From NCBI GenBank assembly GCA_002791255.1, contig PFWS01000052.1, positions 4,683-24,437 on the forward strand: a stretch of 19,755 nucleotides of DNA. The letters are read 5' to 3'. The DNA is from Candidatus Uhrbacteria bacterium CG_4_9_14_3_um_filter_36_7 (GTDB taxonomy: Bacteria > Patescibacteriota > Patescibacteriia > UBA9934 > GWF2-40-263). A model generated the notes under the pieces. It saw only the letters and a list, made by a program, of their open reading frames with translations, had not been told where the DNA came from and did not search any database. Positions 1 to 5,665 of this stretch are shown here, in pieces. Positions within the stretch are counted from its first letter, which is position 1, and each line of letters begins with the position of its first letter. Both the position numbers and the translations under genes were made by a program.

Positions 1-449
1 ATTTTTTGTTTTGACGTTTTTAAATTGGTACTAACCACTGACACAGCTAAGGATGTTTGAATCCATATCCGGTGTCTATAGGCAATATAGGCAGAAAAAA
101 GTAAGGCAAAAAAATTGATTCCTTGCAGGATAAGCGACTCTGAAGAAAGTACAACGAAAGATGGACGGCTATAAAAATAAGGATACAAAATAAATTGTCC
201 AAGAATGGTAAGCAAAATCCAAGCGCTCGCGTGTTCAATACGTCGTGAAAGCCGAAAATCATCATGACTTCGAAAATATAACCAACCAAAGAAAAAATAA
301 ATAAATGGAACTTGTAAAAATGCAAGCATTTCAAAAAAAGGATTATAAAGAAATAGCTTCCAGGTATAAATTAATAAAAAATCAAAAAAAATACTTATCA
401 CAAACGCACTGAACCAAAAAAATATAAGGGGCTTAGGACGTATGGTCAT
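1..449 (-). CDS. Hypothetical membrane protein, 3' end beyond the window
   Basis: I do not recognise this protein. An open frame of 149 codons runs from an ATG at 449-447 to the left edge without a stop, so the gene is partial. Its start overlaps the permease stop as ATGA (4 bp), the arrangement expected for translational coupling, and this decides the start. Four hydrophobic stretches are visible at about residues 8-30, 42-59, 75-93 and 106-124, separated by short charged loops (R60-R70 is the most basic), so it is probably an integral membrane protein. It could be an accessory to the permease or simply a co-transcribed neighbour. The shorter frame at 47-334 on the same strand is a shadow of this gene. 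Confidence 0.7.
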   Translation of the reverse strand, partial: MTIRPKPLIFFWFSAFVISIFFDFLLIYTWKLFLYNPFFEMLAFLQVPFIYFFFGWLYFRSHDDFRLSRRIEHASAWILLTILGQFILYPYFYSRPSFVVLSSESLILQGINFFALLFSAYIAYRHRIWIQTSLAVSVVSTNLKTSKQK

Positions 450-1615
450 AAAAGAACTTGATAAATTTCAAAAGACATTCCAATAAGGAATAAAATGGCA
501 ATAATAATAGTGATTATTTTAGGAACATTTAAACAATGATGTCGTCTACAAACTCCACTGTGTCTCATTTTTTGATAAGTAAGAATAACTAAAATCGCAA
601 TAATACCTCCAAAAACCGACCCAACAAATCCAATCAGATCAATAAAAGTTCGAACCCCAAATAAAAAGAGAGCTAAAGGAATAAGAATACTACCAAGCCA
701 AGCGATTGATCGTGGAACTTTATAATCAATAGAAAGACTATCTTGTAGCTGCATAGCCATAAGTGAAAAAATCGATAAAATCGTAAGGGTTCCAAGTAAA
801 GATCCGATTACTCCAACAAATGGACCAAGAACTTGAATAACCCCATCAAAAGCAATTTCGGTAGTTTGTGGACCCGTTAAACCAACCACAGCAAAAGTAA
901 AGGCAAAGTAAAGCAAAAAAATAAGACCGTAGCCAACTAGAATTGCGTGCGAAAGAAGATGTTTCTGTTTTTCTCCAAGGAATGCTTTAATTTCTGGAAT
1001 AATACCGAGTCCTGAAAATGCGAAAAGAATAACCCCATATGGTACAAAAAAATGTTCTGTATCTATTTGAACAAGATGGGAAATTTTAATATACGGTAAA
1101 GAACTAAGAGTTAAGAAAAGAAATAAAAAAAGCAATCCTCCAACCAAGTAGACTTCTATTTTTGAAAGAAAAGAAATACCGCGTAAGGTTAACAAAAGCG
1201 CCAAAACCGGCATGGCAATTTGATAAAAGATTTCTTCACCACCTAAAAATGGATGAAATAAAGTAAATAAAAAACGACCTCCAACAATAATATATGCAAT
1301 CATTGCTCCCCAAGAACTTGCAGTAAGGGCAAGCATAGAAACATGTCCCCAATGCGTTCCCATATATTCACTAACATATCCAGCTAATCGATGTTTCTTT
1401 TGTGTCTGAATCACGACTTCTGAAAACATTAGTGGAAGGGCAACCAAAAAAATACCAAAAATTACAAGCTCAATAGTTCCAAGCACAAAACCGCTTTTTG
1501 CAAAGGCATAAGGAAGACCAAAAACACCAACCCCAATAACCGATCCAATAACAGCACTTAACGCGCGAAACCAAAGCCAATTCGGATGTGAAAAACGTGT
1601 ACGAAGCGTGTACAT
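446..1615 (-). CDS. Amino acid permease, aromatic/AAAP-type (APC superfamily)
   Basis: Integral membrane transporter of 389 residues with about 11 hydrophobic segments. The first segment carries the glycine-rich helix-1 signature GxxxGVGVFGLPYAF (residues 24-38), typical of tryptophan/tyrosine and AAAP-type amino acid transporters; a typical length for that group is about 400. By family it would import an amino acid by proton or cation symport; the substrate cannot be read from sequence. An in-frame TGA just upstream supports the ATG start. The promoter candidate lies about 40 bp upstream, and there is no clear SD. The stop overlaps the next gene (ATGA). A longer hydrophilic loop (about 348-366, rich in H, R and C) precedes the last helix. 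An auxotrophic, reduced organism would rely on such importers; that is inference. Confidence 0.8.
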   Translation of the reverse strand: MYTLRTRFSHPNWLWFRALSAVIGSVIGVGVFGLPYAFAKSGFVLGTIELVIFGIFLVALPLMFSEVVIQTQKKHRLAGYVSEYMGTHWGHVSMLALTASSWGAMIAYIIVGGRFLFTLFHPFLGGEEIFYQIAMPVLALLLTLRGISFLSKIEVYLVGGLLFLFLFLTLSSLPYIKISHLVQIDTEHFFVPYGVILFAFSGLGIIPEIKAFLGEKQKHLLSHAILVGYGLIFLLYFAFTFAVVGLTGPQTTEIAFDGVIQVLGPFVGVIGSLLGTLTILSIFSLMAMQLQDSLSIDYKVPRSIAWLGSILIPLALFLFGVRTFIDLIGFVGSVFGGIIAILVILTYQKMRHSGVCRRHHCLNVPKIITIIIAILFLIGMSFEIYQVLL

Positions 1616-1653
1616 ATAAAAAATCCATCAATCTATCCCCATTTGATGCACAA

Positions 1654-1662
1654 ATTATACCA
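1654..1662 (-). promoter_or_regulatory. Extended -10 promoter for the permease
   Basis: The minus strand reads TGGTATAAT, a perfect extended -10. Transcription would start near 1647, giving a leader of about 30 nt before the permease ATG. There is no good -35 at 16-18 bp; a TTGCAA lies at a short 14-bp spacing. Confidence 0.6.
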
Positions 1663-1673
1663 TACTCACCTCT

Positions 1674-1701
1674 TTGCAAGACGCTAAACCCAGGTTAAGA
1701 T
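1674..1701 (+). promoter_or_regulatory. Promoter for dnaB, probably giving a leaderless mRNA
   Basis: TTGCAA (1674-1679), 16 bp, then TAAGAT (1696-1701). The dnaB ATG begins 9 nt after the -10 box, so the transcript would start at or within a few bases of the start codon, leaving no room for an SD. TTGCAA is its own reverse complement and also faces the divergent permease promoter. Confidence 0.45.
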
Positions 1702-1710
1702 GAGCCCATT

Positions 1711-3174
1711 ATGCCTCTTGAACGTATTCCTCCACACAATTTAGAAGCAGAACAATGTTTACTTGGAAGCATACTTCTTGAAAAAGAAATCATGACTCGT
1801 GTTATTGATCGCATTGCCTTTGAAGATTTTTATCATGATATTCATCGAATGATTTTTGAAGCCATGCTTCATCTTTATGAACGTCACGAACCTATAGATT
1901 TGCTTACCCTTGGAAATCGATTGGAAGAAATGGGAACCTTAAAACAAATAGGCGGTCGAACCGCCTTGGTTGAGCTTTCTAATATGGTTTCAACTTCTGG
2001 AAATGCCATTCACTATGCAGAAATTATTCAAAAAAAAGCAACCCTTCGTCGATTATTAAGCGCGGCTTCTCAAATTACCGAACTTGGATTTGATGAAAAT
2101 CAAGATGTAGATCTTGTTCTTGATCGGGCAGAACAACAATTATTTACGGTTTCAAAAAAATTCCTTAAAACTACTTTTACTGATATTAAAGCAATTTTAA
2201 GTGGATCATTCGAACGTATTGATGAACTTCATCGAGAACACGGTAAATTACGTGGAGTTCCAACCGGATTTGTGCAACTTGATCATCTTTTGGCTGGATT
2301 ACAAAAATCCGATCTGGTTATTTTAGCAGCCCGCCCATCAGTTGGAAAAACAAGCCTTGCTTTGGATATAGCTCGCAGTGTAGCAGTAGAAGCAAAAATA
2401 CCAGTTGGTATTTTTTCGCTTGAAATGTCTAAAGAACAATTAGTTGACAGAATGATCTGTGCACAAGCCGGCATTGATGTTTGGCGATTTCGTACTGGAA
2501 GACTTTCAGAACGGGAGGATGATTTTTCTCGAATCAATCATGCGTTTGGTGTGCTTGCAGAAGCCCCTATTTATATTGATGATTCTCCTGGAATTAATGT
2601 AATGCAGCTGCGTTCAAAAGCAAGGCGTCTACAATCAGAGCAAGGGCTTGGACTTATTGTGATTGATTATTTGCAACTTATGCAAGGCCGACATCGCGCA
2701 TCAAACTCAGATAATCGGGTACAAGAAATTTCTGAAATTAGTAGATCACTTAAAGAAATTGCTCGAGAACTCAATATACCTGTGCTTGCCCTATCCCAAC
2801 TTTCCCGAGCAGTTGAACAAAGTCGACCTGCTATTCCTAAACTTTCCCATTTGCGCGATTCAGGTTCAATTGAACAAGATGCAGATGTTGTTTTATTTAT
2901 TTACCGCAAAACAGCAGATCGTAATTATCGTGAAGAAGATATTCCACTGGAAGAACGCCGGATTGCAGAAATTCACATTGCTAAACACCGTAATGGTCCA
3001 ACAGGGCTTATACGTCTCTTTTTTGACGCAGAACGCACGTCATTTCGTAATTTAGAAATGCATAGAACAAATGAATCTCCTATTACCCATGCCTCAGCTG
3101 AATCTTTACCCGTGCCTGAAATGACTCGATCTCAACTTCCCCCTCCTCCTATTGAACCAATTGATTTGGTATAA
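1711..3174 (+). CDS. dnaB: Replicative DNA helicase DnaB
   Basis: Hexameric 5'-3' helicase that unwinds DNA at the replication fork; 487 residues, full family length. The N-terminal domain begins with the typical PPHNLEAEQCLLGS (residues 7-20). After the linker (about 150-185), the RecA-like ATPase shows Walker A ARPSVGKT (207-214), FSLEMS (235-240), Walker B IVIDYLQLM (316-324), the sensor-like ALSQLSRAVE (360-369) and the LRDSGSIEQDAD block (381-392). The C-terminal tail (about 450-487) is proline-rich and unlike the core. It is first in a plus-strand run with ebfC and recR; the usual partner of that pair is dnaX, so the neighbourhood differs although the replication/repair theme is kept. 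Its last codons, GTA TAA, lie inside the promoter of the next gene. No intein is visible. Confidence 0.97.
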   Translation: MPLERIPPHNLEAEQCLLGSILLEKEIMTRVIDRIAFEDFYHDIHRMIFEAMLHLYERHEPIDLLTLGNRLEEMGTLKQIGGRTALVELSNMVSTSGNAIHYAEIIQKKATLRRLLSAASQITELGFDENQDVDLVLDRAEQQLFTVSKKFLKTTFTDIKAILSGSFERIDELHREHGKLRGVPTGFVQLDHLLAGLQKSDLVILAARPSVGKTSLALDIARSVAVEAKIPVGIFSLEMSKEQLVDRMICAQAGIDVWRFRTGRLSEREDDFSRINHAFGVLAEAPIYIDDSPGINVMQLRSKARRLQSEQGLGLIVIDYLQLMQGRHRASNSDNRVQEISEISRSLKEIARELNIPVLALSQLSRAVEQSRPAIPKLSHLRDSGSIEQDADVVLFIYRKTADRNYREEDIPLEERRIAEIHIAKHRNGPTGLIRLFFDAERTSFRNLEMHRTNESPITHASAESLPVPEMTRSQLPPPPIEPIDLV

Positions 3175-3175
3175 T
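3167..3175 (+). promoter_or_regulatory. Extended -10 promoter for ebfC-recR inside the dnaB stop
   Basis: TGGTATAAT overlaps the dnaB stop codon (TAA at 3172-3174). The start would be near 3182, with a leader of about 50 nt that contains the heptad repeat. No convincing -35. It would allow ebfC-recR to be made independently of dnaB. Confidence 0.5.
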
Positions 3176-3189
3176 GTGATAAAATTTGT

Positions 3190-3224
3190 AGATTCCATAA
3201 TTCTTTATTCTTAATTCCTAATCC
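3190..3224 (+). repeat. Degenerate heptad array (5 units) in the ebfC leader
   Basis: Five consecutive 7-nt units ending in TTC or TCC, with consensus NTAATTC (for example ATAATTC, TTTATTC, TTAATTC). The strand is pyrimidine-rich here and purine-rich on the minus strand. It fills the leader where an SD would be expected. It shares the 7-bp period with arrays near uvrC, uvrA and nadM. Confidence 0.55.
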
Positions 3225-3233
3225 CCCCTACCT

Positions 3234-3530
3234 ATGTTTTCCAAAATCAAAGCAATTAAAGATCTGCGCAATCAAGCTAAACAAATGCAAAATCAACTTT
3301 CAACTATCATGATTGAAGGATCGTTTCATAACAAAGTAGTGATTAAAATGGATGGAAATCAACAAATCCTTTCTGTTTCTATTGCAGATGAACTCCTTAC
3401 AAACAAACAAAAGCTCGAGGAAGCAGTAAAAGAAGCATTTCAAGATGCTATGAAAAAAATGCAAAAAGAACTTGCTTCAAAAATGAAAGATATGGGAGGG
3501 CTAGATGCTCTCAAAAACCTTGGGTTATAA
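3234..3530 (+). CDS. ebfC: YbaB/EbfC family nucleoid-associated protein
   Basis: Small DNA-binding protein of 98 residues, the usual length. It has the family layout: an N-terminal helix rich in K and Q (MFSKIKAIKDLRNQAKQMQ), a central beta region (VVIKMDGNQQILSVSI, about 35-50) and a C-terminal helix ending in a methionine- and glycine-rich tail. Family members form dimers that bind DNA and are nearly always next to recR, as here, with only 6 nt to the recR start. No SD is visible before the ATG; the upstream sequence is a pyrimidine-rich heptad array. Its role with RecR in repair or nucleoid organisation is inferred from the family and context. Confidence 0.93.
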   Translation: MFSKIKAIKDLRNQAKQMQNQLSTIMIEGSFHNKVVIKMDGNQQILSVSIADELLTNKQKLEEAVKEAFQDAMKKMQKELASKMKDMGGLDALKNLGL

Positions 3531-3536
3531 AAACCT

Positions 3537-4139
3537 ATGCGCAAATTTCCAGAGCCTATTGCCAATTTAGTGGCAGCTTTTATGTATCTTCCAGGTGTTG
3601 GTCCAAAAACTGCTTTGCGCTATGTTTATAGTCTTTTATCACTTCCAAAAGATCAGATAAAAATATTTGGCAAACTTATCCAAGAACTTCCAGAATCTAT
3701 TACCATTTGTCGACAATGTTTGTCTCATGCGCAAAAAGAACTTTGTGAAATTTGTGCTAGTCCAAATCGAGAAAAACATCTTTTGTGTATTGTTGAGCTT
3801 TCTCGAGATATTTCTACTATGGAAGCTACACAAGCCTTTAGAGGCTATTATTTTGTTTTTGGTGGTACATTAAATCCACTTGAGGGACAAACACCCCAAA
3901 CTCTTCATTTACGCCAACTCTTAACTCATTTAGAAACTCATCCAGAAATTCAAGAAGTTATTTTAGCTTTTTCTCCTGATGTGCTTGGAGAAACCACAAT
4001 GATGTTTTTAGCCAAACAATTAAAAGCGCTTGGTAAACGTGTTACTCGCCTTGCTCGTGGTCTTCCAACTGGTGCCTCCCTTGAATTTGCAGATGAAATT
4101 ACTTTAGGGGATGCTTTTAAAGGAAGAAAAGAAATATAA
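3537..4139 (+). CDS. recR: Recombination mediator RecR
   Basis: RecF-pathway protein that, with RecO (and RecF), helps load RecA on SSB-coated single-stranded DNA at gaps; it forms a ring clamp. Its 200 residues match the family. A helix-hairpin-helix LPGVGPKTA is at 18-26, a four-cysteine zinc site at C58, C61, C70 and C73, a Toprim domain begins around 82 (IVELSRDIS, then RGYYFVFGG), and the C-terminal hooking region ends in LGDAFKGR. It is the last gene of the plus-strand run and is followed directly by a terminator. Nothing in it is degenerate. Confidence 0.95.
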   Translation: MRKFPEPIANLVAAFMYLPGVGPKTALRYVYSLLSLPKDQIKIFGKLIQELPESITICRQCLSHAQKELCEICASPNREKHLLCIVELSRDISTMEATQAFRGYYFVFGGTLNPLEGQTPQTLHLRQLLTHLETHPEIQEVILAFSPDVLGETTMMFLAKQLKALGKRVTRLARGLPTGASLEFADEITLGDAFKGRKEI

Positions 4140-4187
4140 AAAACAACCCCAAAATTTTTTTATTATTTTTAGGGTTGTTTTTTTATT
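4138..4187. terminator. Bidirectional intrinsic terminator between recR and rplU
   Basis: AACAACCC (4142-4149) pairs with GGGTTGTT (4172-4179). Inner A/T pairing shortens the loop. T runs follow on the plus strand (4178-4184), and A runs precede on the plus strand, giving a T run on the minus strand. It lies between two convergent genes and would serve both. Confidence 0.8.
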
Positions 4188-4190
4188 TAA

Positions 4191-4502
4191 TTACCCGCTA
4201 ATTTTTTCAATCTGAATTTTAGTATATGGTTGGCGATGACCAACATTACGGCGGTAACGGACTTTTGGTTTGTATTTAATAATCGGAACCTTTTTTGAAC
4301 GTCCATGGGAAAGCACCTTAGCTGTAACGGTTTTTCCACCTAAAGCTGGAGTACCAATAAATATTTCTCCTTCTTCTTTAAAAATAAGCAGTGGTTCAAA
4401 GCTCATAGTCTCCCCTTCGTTTACCTCTACTTTTTCAATAAGAAGCTGCATTCCTTCTTTTACTTGGTATTGTTTTCCACCAGTTTGAATAATTGCAAAC
4501 AT
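4191..4502 (-). CDS. rplU: 50S ribosomal protein L21
   Basis: Large-subunit protein that binds 23S rRNA; 103 residues, the standard size. The start MFAIIQTGGKQYQV, the central LGGKTVTAKVL and the C-terminal KYKPKVRYRRNVGHRQ (about 77-92), which packs against rRNA, are all typical. It has its own strong promoter overlapping the end of the upstream gene and a leader of roughly 80 nt. The usual downstream partner rpmA (L27) is not here: the next feature is the terminator shared with recR. The L21 gene may therefore be regulated alone in this organism. Confidence 0.96.
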   Translation of the reverse strand: MFAIIQTGGKQYQVKEGMQLLIEKVEVNEGETMSFEPLLIFKEEGEIFIGTPALGGKTVTAKVLSHGRSKKVPIIKYKPKVRYRRNVGHRQPYTKIQIEKISG

Positions 4503-4526
4503 AGATATATCGCGGCTCCAAGAAAA

Positions 4527-4540
4527 AAGCTTGTTAGCTT
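4527..4540 (-). other. Small hairpin followed by T run in the rplU leader
   Basis: On the minus strand AAGCT, loop AACA, AGCTT is followed by further T residues, about 25 nt before the rplU ATG. The stem is only 5 bp, so this is a weak candidate for an attenuator or r-protein leader element. Confidence 0.25.
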
Positions 4541-4586
4541 ATTAGGTTTTCTGTATGCCAGCGAAATTAATTTTGAGAATGACCAA

Positions 4587-4615
4587 ATTTTAGGTAATTA
4601 TCTGCTTTTTGTCAA
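4587..4615 (-). promoter_or_regulatory. Strong sigma-70 type promoter for rplU
   Basis: Consensus TTGACA (4615-4610), exactly 17 bp, then TAAAAT (4592-4587) on the minus strand. The TGA stop of the upstream transferase gene lies inside the -35 box. This is one of the best promoters in the window, as expected for a ribosomal protein gene. Confidence 0.8.
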
Positions 4616-5661
4616 ACCTTTTTATTTTTTCTTGGCATTACAAACCAAAAGGCAAAACATACCATAAACAAAATAAACAAACTTAAAACAAGTAGTTTTT
4701 GAAAACTTTGTAAAAATAAAGCACTCGCTCCTAAAGAAGCGGCTATAATATAATAAAAAAAGACTACCTGTTTTTGCGTCCAACCAAGATCAAAAAGTCG
4801 GTGATGCAAATGTTGTCGATCTCCTTCAAACATGGAATAAAATCCACCTTTAAAAAATCGTCGACCCATCACCCAAATTAAATCAAAAAACGGAAGACAA
4901 AGCACAAGCAAAGCAGTTGCGACTTTTCCTCCTGAAATAATAGCAAGAACACCAATAGTATAGGCGATAAAGGTTGATCCACCTTCACCAAGAAAAATTT
5001 TTGCTGGATAAAAATTAAAAACAAAAAAACCTAAAAAGGCTCCAAGCACAACCGAAGAAAATATTTGTACATCTGGTTGAAAATAAGACACAGTTGAGGA
5101 AAGAGCAAGAATCATAAAAGTAGCAATAGAAGCTACTCCGGTTTCAAGCCCATCAAGTCCATCAATAAGTTTCATTGAGTACATAACCACCAAGAGCCAA
5201 AGAAAAACTAAAATATTTGATTGCCAAAAACCAAGATAAATTACTCCTCCAAATGGATTAGTAAGCTTTTCAATATTTACTCCAAATAAAATAACAATAA
5301 AAGCTGCCAGAATAGGACCAAGAATGGTTACATAAGGAGGTAAATCAAACCAGTCATCAAGTAGTCCAATAAGGATAAGAATTAACCCGCCTAAAAAAAA
5401 TCCACTATAATGAACTATGGTAATTGATCCGCTAATAAGAATCGTATTACCTAAAAATAAAAGGAATAAAAAAGAACCAAGTATACTTAAAAAAATACTT
5501 AGCCCACCACCTAAGGGAATAACATTTTTATGAATATTTTTTTTGTGCTCATCTGGTCGATCAACCAACCCCCATTTTTTTCCTAAATAGATTACAAGCT
5601 TCGTAAGAAGAAAGCAAAGAAAAAAACTAATAATAAACCAGATAAATCTTGAGTCGAACAT
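4612..5661 (-). CDS. WecA/TagO-type undecaprenyl-phosphate sugar-1-phosphate transferase
   Basis: Polytopic membrane enzyme of the MraY/WecA superfamily (glycosyl transferase family 4), 349 residues with about 11 hydrophobic segments. It would move a sugar-1-phosphate from a UDP-sugar to undecaprenyl phosphate, the first step of a cell-surface glycan. Visible motifs: DRPDEHKKNIHKN (34-46) with GGG (51-53), the Mg-binding pair D102 D103, LIDGLDGL (165-172), NFYPAKIFLGEGGS (216-229), D260, and DRQHLHHRL (281-289). The HLHH motif marks a WecA/TagO type and not MraY. Two changes are odd: the usual FxGDxGS aspartate is E226, and the usual Asn three residues before DGLDGL is K164. It is 4 nt after the Clp-like gene, so co-transcribed. 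The exact sugar is unknown. Confidence 0.85.
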   Translation of the reverse strand: MFDSRFIWFIISFFLCFLLTKLVIYLGKKWGLVDRPDEHKKNIHKNVIPLGGGLSIFLSILGSFLFLLFLGNTILISGSITIVHYSGFFLGGLILILIGLLDDWFDLPPYVTILGPILAAFIVILFGVNIEKLTNPFGGVIYLGFWQSNILVFLWLLVVMYSMKLIDGLDGLETGVASIATFMILALSSTVSYFQPDVQIFSSVVLGAFLGFFVFNFYPAKIFLGEGGSTFIAYTIGVLAIISGGKVATALLVLCLPFFDLIWVMGRRFFKGGFYSMFEGDRQHLHHRLFDLGWTQKQVVFFYYIIAASLGASALFLQSFQKLLVLSLFILFMVCFAFWFVMPRKNKKV

Positions 5662-5665
5662 AAAT

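Noticed and set aside
47..334. 95-residue reading frame on the minus strand
   Set aside because: It is out of frame with the longer coupled frame 449-1 that overlaps the permease stop; its composition is that of a frame-shifted membrane gene.
1470..1679. 69-residue minus frame across the permease start
   Set aside because: Overlaps the permease N-terminus in another frame and crosses its promoter; no recognisable content.
2663..3055. 130-residue plus frame inside dnaB
   Set aside because: Shadow of the DnaB ATPase domain, which is intact in its own frame.
3190..3224. CRISPR array or microsatellite
   Set aside because: No identical repeats with unique spacers; units are 7 nt and degenerate, unlike either class.
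4612..5661. MraY (peptidoglycan) assignment
   Set aside because: The HLHH motif and the surrounding residues match WecA/TagO, and the gene is not in the dcw cluster.
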